From: Trichostrongylus colubriformis | Taxonomy: Eukaryota; Nematoda; Chromadorea; Rhabditida; Trichostrongylidae | Length of the DNA stretch: 64,000 nt | Reading direction: 5' to 3' | Assembly: GCA_963978905.1 (NCBI GenBank) | Contig: OZ022256.1 | Span: forward strand, 29,041,426-29,105,425 | Part shown: positions 11,453 through 23,425 of the stretch, one piece after another | Numbering within the stretch: position 1 is the stretch's first letter | Layout: each line of letters opens with the position of its first letter | Notes under the pieces: model-generated | Told to the model about the DNA's origin: nothing | Databases searched by the model: none | Seen by the model: only the letters and a program-made list of their open reading frames with translations | Made by a program: the position numbers and the translations under genes

Positions 11453-11622
11453 GGAGTGTATACCCTTATGTCAGGCTTTCGCATCGCGGCATGTTGCGAA
11501 CGAAGCAATTCGGATGAGCTAGAGGCGCCATGCAGCAACTACCGCGACGCGCATAGCTCGCACACATTGCGTCGCACGCCGCTCGTCGTCGTGCGAAATC
11601 CTGACATAAGGATACACACCCG
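11453..11622. mobile_element. MITE, 'CTTATGTCAGG' family, copy 1
   Basis: The inverted termini read 'GTATACCCTTATGTCAGG' at the left and, as reverse complement, 'GTATCCTTATGTCAGG' at the right, continuing into 'TTTCGCA'. The interior contains 'CTACCGCGACGCGCATAGCT' and 'GCGTCGCACGCCGCTC', which recur in the copy at 24.4 kb. There is no coding capacity. I did not find an unambiguous target duplication. Confidence 0.65.
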
Positions 11623-14600
11623 GGCAAGCACTTACCTTCATGAAGGGTGTGAGTTGATAGACCTCTGGAAAGTCCTCGCTTTCTAATTGTTGTGAGGCGT
11701 TCATCCTGGAATCAAGTAATATGCTGACATCATGATCAGTGTAAAGGTGAATAAGCACGATTTGTGGCGAGTGACCCCGAACGAATTACAAACGGTACAA
11801 AAAAATAGGGCGAAGGAGCTGCAGTGGTATCACCGCACTCACGTGCATGACCCAACGATTAAGACTAAATCAGTGATCACTGACGGCAACCTATCGCTCT
11901 GACCCTCCCGACTTCTTCAGTTTTTACTACACCGTTCGAAAAAATGAATCGTTAACTATATGATGGCTAGGCTAGCTCCCGCTCAATTCTGCATAGACCA
12001 AATAGCTTTCAGATGCCACTAACATTTTCGATAGAAATCGCATACGTGGCGCATTTTGAAGAGGGAATGAATAACATCGGGAGCTTCACCTATGAAACAT
12101 CGGAAAAGAGTGGCAATGACGAGCGTGATAATCACTTGACGTTGAATGGTCTAAAAGAATGGAGAAGAGAAAAGAAAGATGCTGATGATGACTGTTGGGA
12201 ATACTGCACTTTCAGGGGTTCTCCTCAGATGGGGTATTTAAAAAATTTGATGCCCATTCGCCGTTGCTGGTTTGGGTCTATAAACCCCTAATCGTCAGCA
12301 TTCATGGACACCACTTATGGGTTAAATGCTCTTCACACTGTAAATTGGTGACGAAAACTGGCATCTTTAGCCCTTGTTTCGCCATGGAGAGCGAACACGG
12401 GAAGGAGAAAAGACATCTAGACTATTTATTTGAAAATAGCTGCCAGAAAATGCTGCGTTCGATATCAAACACCTGGGATGTAAGAGGCAGAATAATAGGA
12501 GACCTGTGACTTATTAGCACCCGCTCTTATTTCAGTGAGTGCTTTCATCTCCTTAGACATACGTGTAAGCATGGTACATCCAAACGACCAACGATTGTGA
12601 AAGCATGGTAAGCCCAAAGCGCTTCGGAGGGATTCTATTCTGTCAACAGACCTTGCGAACTGTGCAGCGCTACCTGCCAATATCAGCACCTCCTTTGTCA
12701 GGAAGAATCAATACCACCGAACAGATTATATCTGCAACTTGCGCTCATAATTTATTTATTCATCTATTTATAGACTTGACAAAGTGCGCCACCGAGGGTA
12801 TGACAATAGAAGATGTTTAAAACAGTAGTACCACAGTAGAGACTGTATGTAACTAAGTCACCAATTACATAATAATCCAATGGAAATCAAAGAGATGCAC
12901 GTAAAGAACCTGTTCAAATTCCAGTTCTCAGGGGTGCTGCCCGTACGGTGGCGACGCTTGATTGATTTTGAAATGAAATGCCCTCAGCACATGCAAAATA
13001 CAACTGCCGACGACAGCTGACCCAAATGATGGAAGGCAATGGTGCCAAAAATGACAGAACACCGGGCGGCCACAGGAAATCATGTAATTGCTTATCTCTT
13101 TGAAAATCTTGCCTATCTTAGCAAGCATCTCGATGAAACAAAAAAAGCTACTATTCAAAAACATTTGCTTAAGATAACTGGAATGCTTCCGATTTTGCGT
13201 AACTGCTGATTTTCGCGGCGGCAGCCCGCGATCGGGAAGATTTTACAAGTATGCTGAACTACGGGCAAAAGCTCTGACCCAGAAAGTGACTCGAACCATT
13301 GAAATTTCGCGGTCGTGATTCGGGGCGCGCCACATCGGCTAACCTTAACCCTTGTTGAGAACTCATAGCATACCTCACAGAGAATCCTCTCGAACAATTT
13401 GCTTCAATATAGTGCTTCCACCTAATCACGTACCGTTGTCCTATCCACTGATCCAGTCTACCGGCTTAATTCCGAAAGGGATAACAATTATCCTTCCTGC
13501 ACAAGCGTCCAGAGTCACCTGCTCGTATCGTTTATCAGAATGAAAACAAGTATCGCACAAGAATTCATAACTAATAAATCATGTGTGGTGTGAACTGACT
13601 TTTGATTAAGAGCATATTAATAAAATATATTAGGAAATAGGTAGACGGATATAGGAACTCAGTGCTCATAAGTTTACGTCGTATGTGTAGTATGGATGAT
13701 TATCACTAAATATTTGTTATTATAAAGTAATATACAAATCATTTGAATTTAATTCAACACGTACACAATCACTTGCACATGCATCTTGCATTGAATTATT
13801 AGTAGAAATGGGAATCGCTATAACATGGTTTGATAAGAAAATCTCATTTTCAAGAAAAATTTATCACCAGCGGATCAACCCGGTACTTGTAAGGTTCCGA
13901 TCCTATGGGTTAGATCGTGCGTCGTTCTACTTGCAGCTCTTTATTCATTGCTTCATTTCCGATCATATTAAAAATTCATCACTGTTTCAGTATTTCAGCT
14001 GCCTTTTTAGAGCAGTCCTCGCTCAATGGGACACTAAAGGCGCAATTGGAAACTTATTAGTTTTAGAGGAGCATTATTTAATCGTTTCTATATTTACTTA
14101 TTGATTTTAGGCAGACTAACGATATGTTGTGATAGTTGTAAGTGCGAAAGCTAGAAATGAACAGCCCTTCACTGGGTTAGGATTAGAAACAAAATTATTC
14201 AGTTGTCAGGAGCGCGTTTTGTACGATCGAATTTCCTCTGGGCACACACTATAAGCTAATTTTTCGAATTAGAAGTAATGAGCAGCATATAAAGAGAAAG
14301 ATGCAAAATCATGTAATGAAAATATGTGCAATTAAGCTGAAGAAAATCAGATACTTTGTCAACCTCACAAAGCTTAGAAAATATAGGATTCGTCAAAAGA
14401 CATGCGACGGCAGAAGGTGGAGTCTTATGTGAGAATGCAGTTTATCCTTCTTCATGCAGTTTATCCCTCTAAGCTGTGGCTGTGGAGATGCCATGCCACA
14501 TTCTTTGCCGAAGATGACATTAGTATTAGAAGGAGGAAGATTTCATTTTCCATCTGCCATGTATCCATGTAGAAGAGCCCGAGGCAAATCCCGATGGGCT

Positions 14601-14719
14601 CTACTGCACTAGCGGCGACCCAAGGATGTTTACTTAATTTGATGATTACGACGGCCTCAAAGTCCATATATTGGGTTGAGGATTGAGTTTCCGCGATTTT
14701 TTGTTCTCTGGTCACATCG
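11623..14719. other. No gene recognised, AT-rich
   Basis: Frames up to 104 codons (for example 12195-12509 plus) have no recognised motif. The part from about 13560 to 13810 is very AT-rich and looks non-coding. No repeats were identified by eye. Confidence 0.4.
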
Positions 14720-15690
14720 TTTCCTTCATCTTTCGATGAAGATTTCGACAGAGCTTTTTTTGCTTTACTGAACGTTACTATCTGTTTTTCAATTCCTTCG
14801 ATTGCTTAATATTTATGAGGTTTGAAATTGAAGTAAGCTGAAGGTAAAAATCGGTACTTCCGACACTTCGTCTTCCTAGTCTGCCATCGAAATCAAGAAT
14901 GGATGTGAACATGTTTCCCGATAGAGCTTTTTAGCTTCACAGAACGGTACTGCCATTCATTCAAACCGTTCAGCTTTTTGCTGTTTTTAAGACTCACAAA
15001 TGCAATACTCGCAAATGTGTGCACTTTCGGTATCTTCCCTTCCTCGCCTACCATCGAGATTGAAGAGAATATTCATATTTGCATTCGATAGAGCTTTTTC
15101 TGTTCTACAAGGGGCTGCCACTCAACTTTCAAATACTTCCATAGTCCAATATCTTTGAAGCCTAGGAAATGGTGAACTCAGCGAGACCCACCCATCTTTG
15201 TTTCGCAAAAATCGATATTTTACCAAACATTTTTGTCGTCCAAGAAACCCCTTGATTATAACAGTAGATGGCTTGGAAGGCCTTGTCTCCCATTTGATTC
15301 CATCTGACGTGGAATAGCTCAGCTTTTTTGGACCTCGATGCGCTAAAAGTGCAGATTCTTCCCTACATGTTACGCCATTTCTAAACCAAAAAAATAACAA
15401 ACAATCAAAAGATCAAAAACAAATGAGACCATTCTGTAGAGCTGAAAAGGCTCTATCGAAAACATATGCACAAACATATTTCGTTCTCAATGGCAGACGA
15501 GGAAGGTTAAGTGTCGGGAGTGCCAATTTTTGCCTTCAGGTTACTTCATTTCCAAACCTCATAAAAATTAGGTAGTCGATGGAATCGGAAAACAGATAGT
15601 AGCATTCTGTAGAACAAAAATGCTTCATCGAAAACATATACAAGCTCTGTCGAAAGATGAAGGGAACATTGTGAAAAAAGGGGTTAAAAG
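14720..15690. repeat. Long inverted repeat, 'CGATAGAGCTTTTT' family
   Basis: The left arm (about 14722-15100) reads 'TCATCTTTCGATGAAG', 'GACAGAGCTTTTTTT', 'CTATCTGTTTTTCAATTCC' and 'ATTTATGAGGTTTGAAATTG'. The right arm (about 15340-15690) gives the same landmarks on the minus strand. The 'GATAGAGCTTTTT' box occurs three times on the plus strand (14742, 14933, 15089) and mirrored near 15447 and 15648, so the arms themselves contain diverged internal repeats. Related copies are at 38.4-39.3 and 40.2-40.4 kb. No protein signature was seen. Confidence 0.65.
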
Positions 15691-17070
15691 GAACGGAGGG
15701 AGCTTATTCCTCGACCCAATAGGACTACTTGGAGAGCGCCAAATCACTATCTTTTCTGAGGATTATCTGGAAATCAACCCACAATAAAAAAACTTTGTCT
15801 ACAATTATTCTCACTAGAGCAGTGTAGAGCCCGCCCAACACCCAATTTGCATGAGGAAGCAATGCCACACCCACAAACGTCGTAAACAACGCCATACTCG
15901 TTGTAAGAGAACGGCTTTTCTCGAATAATTATAGGAATGACCGAAGTGCCATGAAATGGAGAAGCTATGCTTTTGTTTCAATTTACTTCTTCCCTCAATG
16001 TGGAATGAACACGTCTTCGAGTTTGAAGGAGAAGCCACTTCTCAAATAGCAGGAGGGCGTTGTGCCCTCAACACACTTTACATGGGCAGGTTTATTAAAG
16101 CAGAAAATAAAATAAACAATGAATGAAACAACGGCCTTATATACACTCTTAAATGGGCGGCCCAGATCATTGGCCCCTGATCTTTAGACCACTTACATAC
16201 AGTGACGTGTTCCCTTCGTGTAGATGAACGCATCCAGGGATCCAACAATGGGGCTCAATTATGCTCAAGGAGAAAGGAATATAAATAGATGAGTTAAGGG
16301 AGCTTCTAAAAACAGAAGTGGCTTGTTTCGCTCCCACTCAGGCAGGCCGCCACGCCTCCTTAAATCTATGTAGAATGGTGCTTCAGTCTGAGTGATGGAA
16401 GTTAACGATTCCCAAGAAAGCATGAATTTTTGCTGATGAGAAGATTTCAGAGATATGATGCCACCGTACACTAATCATTGCTTGACGTAAGCACATTATA
16501 AAGGATGAAAAGCAGTGCATCGTCAAGAAGTCCTTTCAGCTTCTGCTGAAGGATGATATGCGCTCAAGAAGACCAGTAGAGGATGGAATCCAACATATCA
16601 TCGAAGTCAATGAAAGCATCTGAGAATGTGTGTCAATGGACAGGAAAAAGGTTCAGTGGTGGTTCCGCTTCATAAGGATACTGAGTGGAACAGTTCATAT
16701 AATGGCCCAAGGTTTATGGTTGCCATCTGATATGATTTAACAACATCTGGCATTTTTTGTTTTTCCCGCTACTCATTTTACACAGTTTAACCGCTTTTTT
16801 TCAGTTTTTCTCAGTTCGAGGTATGGTGATTTGAAATTTGGTGTACATACAGGAGAAATCATTTGTGAGAACACCATAGCCGCTCCAAGTACGCGATTAT
16901 ACATGCGGCAATTCGACTGATCTGTCGGCATGCTGTCAGGATTCTGATGAAGCTCCTCAGGCGCCTACCATCCTTTAGTTTTAATGACGTTTTTAGGGTA
17001 CAGAAAGGACATACTACATGAGAGGAGCACGTCAGACTTAGTACGTTGCGGCGGAAAATTTATATGGCAT
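15691..17070. other. No gene recognised
   Basis: Short frames only. I found no repeat, RNA gene or protein motif that I can support here. Confidence 0.4.
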
Positions 17071-17205
17071 TGTTCAGAGTTCGCGATACCTGCCATTCTT
17101 CTATATGATATCTTTATCTTATCCTTTTCGCCTGGATCGCGTGATCACCTAACATCAACGAATATACCCAAATTGCCTAATCGATTGAATCGCGAACTCT
17201 GAACA
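17071..17205. mobile_element. 135-bp MITE-like element with perfect 17-bp ends
   Basis: The termini 'TGTTCAGAGTTCGCGAT' (17071-17087) and 'ATCGCGAACTCTGAACA' (17189-17205) are exact reverse complements. The interior is AT-rich and non-palindromic. A 72-codon frame crosses the element and is probably accidental. Flanking bases do not give a clear target duplication. Confidence 0.6.
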
Positions 17206-17794
17206 TTGCTTATCACATTCGACGTCAACTGGTGGCTGATGAGACTAAAGGCCCATCATAACGATTTGAAAATGTAAGGAGGTGCTGGTGATATGCGCTA
17301 CTTTGCTGCTAGCTAGATAGCACGAATGGTAGAATTCATCGGTTTGGACAGACACACATACCGGTAGTTCGTTAGTTAGGTGCTAGTGGTGCTGCGCTTC
17401 CATTGTGATCGTCTTCTCAACGCCTTCTAAGCGCCACTTCCTACTTTACTAGCACAACTCATACTAGCTGAGAGCTTCTAATTGAAGCAGTTTTTATTCC
17501 CACAATATAAAGGGTGAAAGATGAAGGAAAGTGGGAGGCAAAAAGTCCGTTTCCTTCTCGGCTATTGACTACTTTAAAATAGTACTTTAAGGCACCGGGA
17601 TATGTAAGAAGGAAGTGAGAACAGTGAATACATGTTTCCTGGGAACAAACCTTCAGGCCAGAAGAAGTGACGTGTAGGGAAACCCGCATTGAAGAAGCGC
17701 GTCTTAAGGTCTTACCACGATCCCGCAGCACAGCATGTCGTTCTCCAGTTCATCAGCCGGGCGAGTTACCGACGGAGGAGGGACATCATTCGCA

Positions 17795-17985
17795 GCCGGC
17801 TGATTTAGCCTGATCGCCCGTTTGCAGTCCACCCAAGGTTAGTGACGAAGAGGGGCGCGAGGAAAGGGGGGTTTGAGTTTCTAATTCTCGATTTTTTTTC
17901 GCCGTTTTTTTTGCGTCCTTTTTCTAATCTTACACTGTTGAGCATCCCTACTTTAAATCCACAATCTGCCAAATTTGCCCCTTCA
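17795..17985 (+). repeat. Dispersed repeat, copy 1 (partner at 19715-19955)
   Basis: Landmarks in order are 'GCCGGCTGATT', 'GATCGCCCG', 'TTAGTGACGAAGAGG', 'GTTGAGCATCCCTACTTT' and 'CAAATTTGCCCCTTC'. The same order appears on the minus strand at 19955-19715. The two copies face each other across about 1.7 kb that contains the 18.5-kb palindrome. The family is not recognised. Confidence 0.55.
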
Positions 17986-18485
17986 GGTGTCTTCGAATTG
18001 CATTTGAATGATTTCGGAGGGCAGATGCGCATTATGAGAGTAAAGGTATAAATAGTGCAACAACACTGAAAGGACGGAAAAAACCGTTCGAAAACCTCAA
18101 TAATAGTATGTCATTCCTATCCTACCACTGATTTTCGTCAAGCGTGTTTTCATGCCCACTGCATCATAAAGGATGCATACGGCGCGAGGCCATGCGACCC
18201 AAGAAACTAAACACTCCGCCATCTATGGCTACTCCACCATCGACATCCGACGCACCATGTCAATGGCGCGATAAAGAGATTGAGCTTTGCCTTTCAATGG
18301 CGAAAAGTTGTTTGCGACTACTGCACGAATCTTACCAGCAGAAGAAGCAGAAGACATGCCCGGCCAACTGTAGTTGTCCTCATCACCCGGAAAAATACCT
18401 TTGAGCTGATGTACTCTTGTTCGCGGAATGCTTAAATATCAAGTTCCAACTTCTCTCTTCGTAGAACCTCGGCATTGATATTAGT

Positions 18486-18758
18486 TTGATCTTCTTCTGT
18501 TACGCCAACGAAGTTTTTAGGTGGAACATTTATTTATGGCCTAACGTTTCGACCAGATCGTCTTCTTCAAAGGCCCGTCCACCACCGCGAGAGTGGACGC
18601 CGCCACTCCTTGTTAGCTGTCGTCAGTGAACAAGGAGTGGCGGCGTCCACTCTCGCGGTGGTGGACTGGGCCTTTGAGGAAGACGATCTGGTCGAAACGT
18701 TAGGCCATAAATAAATGTTCCACCTAAAAACCTTGTTGGCGTAACAGAAGAAGATCAA
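18486..18758. mobile_element. 273-bp palindrome of Penelope-type termini with hammerhead-like motifs
   Basis: Two near-identical arms, starting 'TTGATCTTCTTCTGTTACGC' and ending with its reverse complement, enclose a centre of about 20 bases near 18611-18635. In the right arm (plus strand, 18669-18706) the order is stem 'GGCCT', 'TTGAGGA', an extra A, stem 'GAC' with a 6-base loop and 'GTC', then 'GAAACGTT' and stem 'AGGCC'. The left arm has the same on the minus strand. This is the layout of the minimal hammerhead of Penelope-like termini (2-bp stem III with no loop), but conserved C3 is U. I expect it to be inactive or weak. No reverse transcriptase lies inside. A small spurious 63-codon frame reads through the palindrome. 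Confidence 0.65.
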
Positions 18759-19714
18759 GCTTAAATATCACTTTGACTGCAGGAGCTTTTCCTCCACGGA
18801 GATGCTGTTCATCATGGCGAAAAGAGTTGTTCGGCTCGAAAGAAGACAGGGGTTCTTCTACAGAGCAGCGGTTCCTAACAACAGGCTTGAAAGTAGCCGA
18901 AGCTAAGAAAGCACGCAGCTGCTCAGGCTGAGGCAAACATCGCTTGCCTTCCTGGGCCTATACACTCATATTCCATGGTGAGTACATTGGACCCTGTAAA
19001 GGAGCGCTTTCGATCGCTAACGAAGGAACTTATGAAAATCTCCTGACTGGGTCCAGCATGGATCCCCTCATTCCGACTGTAAATGCCTCCTATTCTGAAT
19101 GTAAATGTATGAATAAGAGTATCGCTCCGCTGAAGTCCATCGCTCACATATCAGAGATGAAGAGAGACAGAATTCTCGTTGCAGAAATGGAATATTAGTG
19201 GATCAGCTACAACAATGTGGCACAGCTTACGGCGGCTACCTTATAAGGTACATGCAATTGCATCGTATCTTCACAGAGCAATCGCGAATTTTAAAACCTT
19301 TCCGAAGTCAAAAATCCTTCTGCACAAAAAAATTCCATGAAAATCAGCCCACGAAAAACACGGTAAACGCGGCTACAAGGTCACGAGAAGAATAAGTTTG
19401 AAACAGCTACTCTTTGAAAAGTTCATGGGAATTCTGCGATGAGAGTAAAAGTTTAGTTCCGATTGCAATCTGAACTTGTATGCAGATTTTCCGCGTAATT
19501 CATTATACTCCTGTAATCCCACTGTGTCCGTCTTCATCTTGTAAAATGACATATTGCATTATCATACCGTTCTAAACCACACGTTTGCTCAGAACTCATT
19601 TAAAGGGCTGTAGCGTTGATAAAACGAGAGCTAGAGCTGTGGCGGAAAACAGCTGTCAATAAAAGGAAACAAGGCGAAGGAGAAGTTTTGCATTTCGGGA
19701 AATTAGCTGCCCAC

Positions 19715-19955
19715 TCCCGTTCGGCAAGTTGAAAAACAACGGAAAGGACAAATTTTGAAGATCGTGGTTTTCGAAAGTAGGGATGCTCAGCAATGTAACT
19801 GCACAGAAAGAACGGAATAAAACGGCAACAAAACCGAGGAATGAAAACCCGAAAATCCCTGTTCTCTCTCGCGACCCTCTACGTCACTAGCCCTCACTGG
19901 GCAGGGTAGATTGCGGACGGGCGAGAAGGTAATTCAGCCGGCCGCGAACGTTGTC
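19715..19955 (-). repeat. Dispersed repeat, copy 2 (inverted partner of 17795-17985)
   Basis: The minus strand contains 'CCGGCTGAATTACC', 'TCGCCCGTCCGCAATC', 'TAGTGACGTAGAGGG', 'TGCTGAGCATCCCTACTTTC' and 'AAATTTGTCCTTTCC', matching copy 1 in order. No coding signature was seen. Confidence 0.5.
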
Positions 19956-20159
19956 CCATACTTGCCGGCAATTCGCTCTGTTGATGAATTGCAGGACAAC
20001 ACTCCGTGCTCGAGATCGTGAAGGGACCCCAAGCCGCGTTTTCAATGCGAGTTTCGCCACACGTCACCTCTTCTGAAGTAGGAAGTTTGTACTAGAGAAT
20101 ATGTATCCACAGTTCTCACTTTCTCCTTAAGCCTCGCTGTGTCTTTAGAGGAGTAGTAG

Positions 20160-20720
20160 GGTTAGTCAGGACCCACTGTCAACATAAATCTCTGCTATAT
20201 ATGAAACTCGTCTATCTTCACGTCCGTTCGTCCCTTTGCCCGTCCCTTTGTCCCTCCCTTTGTTCGTCCCTTTGTCCGTCCCTCCGTCCGTCACGAAATT
20301 AGATGTTATATAAAAAACGACCTGTGCAGATGGCGACGTGTGTGGTATGGGTAGGGCATGGGGCAAGAAGTAAATACCACCCATGAACAAAGTTAAGCTC
20401 AACCCACAATGGGCGGGGCGTGCCGTTGAAGGTCCCGTTTTCAGACCGAAGATTGCTGATTGAGTTCCAATATGACCCAAACGTGAGTGACGGGTGGATC
20501 GAGGTCAGCGATGAGTTTCTGAAGGTCAAGAAAGAATAATGGACACAGCGGATGGAGCATTTGTAACGGTGGGCGGAGGTTGGACGTCACATGAAAGGAA
20601 ATGGGTAAGTGTGAGATGGGTAGGGCATGGGACAGAGGCAAGGAGCATCACACGCAAAGTATTCCCCCCATGGTGGGCGGAGTGTGCACTGAGATACTCT
20701 GTCCTCAAGGAAAAGAGCAA
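20160..20720. repeat. Dispersed 'GGGCGG' repeat, locus 2, with a short minisatellite
   Basis: The left part carries a run of 'CGTCCCTTTGTC'-like 12-mers at about 20220-20295. Two diverged units follow, about 260 bp apart: 'GGTAGGGCATGGGGCAAG' with 'ACAATGGGCGGGGCGTGCCG' (near 20350-20425), and 'GGTAGGGCATGGGACAGAGG' with 'ATGGTGGGCGGAGTGTGC' (near 20618-20685). Related loci are at 4.9-5.6 and 30.4-32.0 kb. Confidence 0.6.
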
Positions 20721-22115
20721 TTTCGATCGTCCTACTGACGCACATGGTTTCCCGCACAGTAGTGTGCGCCTGCCAACTGGTGAAAATATATATTGAATAC
20801 GAAAGCTCAGGTTCTTACTAGAATAAAAGCGAAGAAAAGATGGAATGGAGCAGCAAAGACCTGACAAATAGACCCCTCCCACCATGGACTTCAAAAAGAG
20901 GCGGGTTCTGTTAACGAGAGTTACAGGAATTGATAAACAAGTGGTAGCTGTAAAAAGGTGGTATTTAAAGTGCGCGAGAGCGTTTCTTTTCATCAGAACC
21001 TTCGTCGCATATAGTGTTCCTGCACGCGTAGCTTTCACTTTGACGCGAGCGAGAAGCGCCATACGTAGTTGGACCTTAAGGCGGTCAGGTGACACAGAGC
21101 ACCGCCATCGCCTGAACTCAACAACATACGGCACTCCCAAAAATTGCCACTCACACCACACGCCGCAATGAAAAATCCTGTCTTAACCATATACACCTTC
21201 CTAACCATCTGTATCCATCAATAGTGGTGGCTGGAAGCAACACCGTATGCCATCATTTTCGATGCAGACAAAAAATGGTGGGAAACACATTGGGAACAAG
21301 TATCGAGAGCATAAAAGTGTCGCCTTGTCGCCTGGGGCATTGGGTAGGGAAGGAGCTGTTGACTATAACCGATCTAATAAATTAGCTTTGGTGACGCTCA
21401 TACTTATTTATTGTTATTGGATTATGGCTGTGACATGGGCAAAACACTATATTTCGAGAAGGAATTCGGCCAGCACCCATTCTTCCAATCACCAAGCTTA
21501 TTTGTACCTCTACCAAAATCTGCTAAATGTGTCCGGCCGCGAAGCAGAGGTACGGGCTTGAACCTATGATGACTGGCTACCATTTTTTGCATTCTTACGA
21601 TATTTCCGCGATTCTCATCAGGCATACAACTTTATTTTCTGAAAACTGTCAGGAACATGTAGAGCCACTGTCAATTTTAACAAGACCATAGCGGACCAAT
21701 TTACTTGCTTTCCAGTCAGACTTTCCCATCATAAGACCTCGAACGGCTTTCATTCTGTATGTTATTCCGTCACTAATAGTCCTGCGCTCGCTGTCGGCAA
21801 TTTCTCATGCCAGGACCAAATTTTAACGGACACAGATGTGGAAATGACGTTCTGAGCGGACACATGGTAAAATCCACGAAATCACTTCCGTTGTAGTTTT
21901 TTTTCTGGGTTAAAAATAGCAGCACGCACAGCCATGAGTATACGTCGGAGGTAGTACGCTATGCTCATGCGACCACAATGAAATAAGTCAGCTTTATAGA
22001 ATTTCCGAGCAAAAGTGCTTACACCTACCGCCACTTAAATATTTCTGACGTACTGTCAAAGGTGTACGTGTAGACCATGTACTACATGCAACGTCGATAG
22101 GTTAAGAAGGAACTT
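20721..22115. other. No gene recognised; long motif-less minus frame
   Basis: A 211-codon minus-strand frame runs from 21161 to 20526 and overlaps the dispersed repeat. It has no motif I recognise, no convincing splice context and a plus-strand counterpart frame. It is probably chance. Nothing else is supported here. Confidence 0.35.
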
Positions 22116-22144
22116 TCATCCAAGATTGATAATCACTTTATTCC

Positions 22145-22180
22145 GACTGACGTTTCGGCGTCGTCGCCTTCTTCAGAGTC
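22145..22180 (-). ncRNA. Hammerhead-ribozyme-like motif, left terminus
   Basis: Read on the minus strand from 22180: stem I 'GACT', core 'CTGAAGA', one A, stem II 'GGCG'-'ACGA'-'CGCC', core 'GAAA', a 2-bp stem III 'C-G / A-U' with no loop, cleavage triplet 'GTC' ending at 22149, then stem I partner 'AGTC'. All core residues of the hammerhead are present. The single A between the core and stem II is a deviation from the textbook form. Minimal stem III variants are described for Penelope-like elements and are thought to act better as dimers. Confidence 0.6.
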
Positions 22181-22266
22181 TGGAAGAATGAAGTCTTCAT
22201 GAAAACTATTCGCTCAAACGCCATTTCATTTCACTGAAAAATCTCTCAAGGCTGCGAGAGACTCGG

Positions 22267-22685
22267 TTGGTAGAAGGAAGCGTAATGGAATCTTCTGATG
22301 TTAACTCTCTATACACAAATGTGTCAAATGATGCCGCAATGCTAGCGGTTTTCGAGCTTTTATCGGAACACCAGGATTCGATCAATTTCTATGGATTATC
22401 CATACCGCAGGCCATGACGCTTTTAAACGATTGTTTGTCGTGCAACATATTTAAATGGTTAGGCAAGTACTACAAGCAGGTTAGAGGGCTGGCAATGGGG
22501 CAAAGGCTTGCTCCGGTACTTGCGGTAGCACTTATGTCAAAAATAGAACAGCCTGTCCTGAACCGCACACCCATTTTGTATTGTCGGTACATAGACGATT
22601 GTTTCCTTATATCTTCCACACAAATGGAAATGGACAAATGTTTCGAGCTGCTAAATCAGCAGTCGGAGCATATGGCTGCCCTTCC
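22267..22685 (+). pseudogene. Penelope-like reverse transcriptase domain, N-terminally truncated
   Basis: Counted from the ATG at 22267, motif A is at residues 11-19 ('DVNSLYTNV'), motif B at 73-86 ('RGLAMGQRLAPVLA') and the catalytic 'RYIDD' at 107-111. The region before motif A, normally several hundred residues, is missing; the frame starts directly after the left terminal repeat, so the ATG is probably not the original start. The frame runs into 'AALP' and a stop at about 22689. The expected continuation 'FLNVQVQC' begins in another frame near 22682, showing a frameshift. The enzyme would copy element RNA into DNA, but a broken, truncated domain is unlikely to be active. Confidence 0.85.
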
Positions 22686-23425
22686 TTAATGTTCAGGTAC
22701 AGTGCACCGCAGGAGCTTATCGAACGAAATGGTATCGGAAACTTGCTTGTAAGAACATTCTAGTCCATTTCAGTTCTGCGCACCCATCCAGTACTAAGCG
22801 AGCCATCGTCAAGATTATGGTGCGCACGGCTTCGATGGTCTCATCAACGGGTGAAGACAAGACCGACTCCGTTAGACAGGCGCTTCGTATTGCAAAAGAG
22901 AACGGCTATCCAATAGCAGGATACGCCATGGGACGCAGACGTAGGGTGGTCACGCTGGATCGGTGCGACGAAGAGAGAACAAGGATTTCCTTCTGTGTTC
23001 CATTCGTATCAGACGAACTGAGTACGGCAATACGTGCATGTGTTAGGAAGGCTGGACTCCAGGAGATAGTAAGAGTGGTGGACGTACCATCCCCAAATCT
23101 CCGAGGTTTACTGGTACGAAACCGACTATACGACCGCTCATGTTTAACCCCTTCTTGCGTCATTTGTCTTTTCAGCAAGCAAGGAGGCTGCATGACATCA
23201 GGTGTGGTATATTCAATCACATGCCTTCAGTGCAAAGACGAGTACATCGGTGAAACCGGGAGACCTCTTCGCATCCGAGTTAAGGAACATCTAGATGGCA
23301 TGTTGAAGTCGAGGATTACCACCCCATTAGGAGAACACAGGGTACGGTGCCACGAGAACGCGTGCATACAGGTGGCCGTCGCAATACTATCACGTGAACC
23401 CGATATTGCGGCGCGCCGTTCTTAG
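22682..23425 (+). pseudogene. Penelope-like RT C-terminus and GIY-YIG endonuclease
   Basis: The frame is open from about 22682 ('FLNVQVQC', then 'YRTKWYRK' and 'NILVHFSSAHP', typical of the end of Penelope reverse transcriptase) and passes the ATG at 22817. Counted from that ATG, a Cys-rich linker lies at residues 109-139 (C109, C114, C117, C125, C136, C139). The GIY-YIG nuclease reads 'VVYSITC' (130-136), 'YIGETGRPL' (143-151) and 'RVKEH' (154-158). In the family this domain nicks target DNA to prime reverse transcription. The frame ends at 23425 in 'AARRS', again by frameshift: the conserved tail resumes in the next frame. It belongs to one original gene with the reverse transcriptase fragment upstream. 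Confidence 0.9.

Noticed and set aside
17233..17275. Hammerhead motif starting at 'CTGATGAGACT'
   Set aside because: The following bases do not form stem II next to a GAAA core, and no cleavage triplet is positioned correctly.
18144..18404. 86-codon Cys/Lys-containing frame
   Set aside because: No recognised domain, no splice context and no repeated or conserved feature that would support it.
20526..21161. Longest non-RT open frame on the minus strand, 211 codons
   Set aside because: It overlaps a dispersed repeat, has no recognisable domain, and has mirror-strand frames of similar quality.
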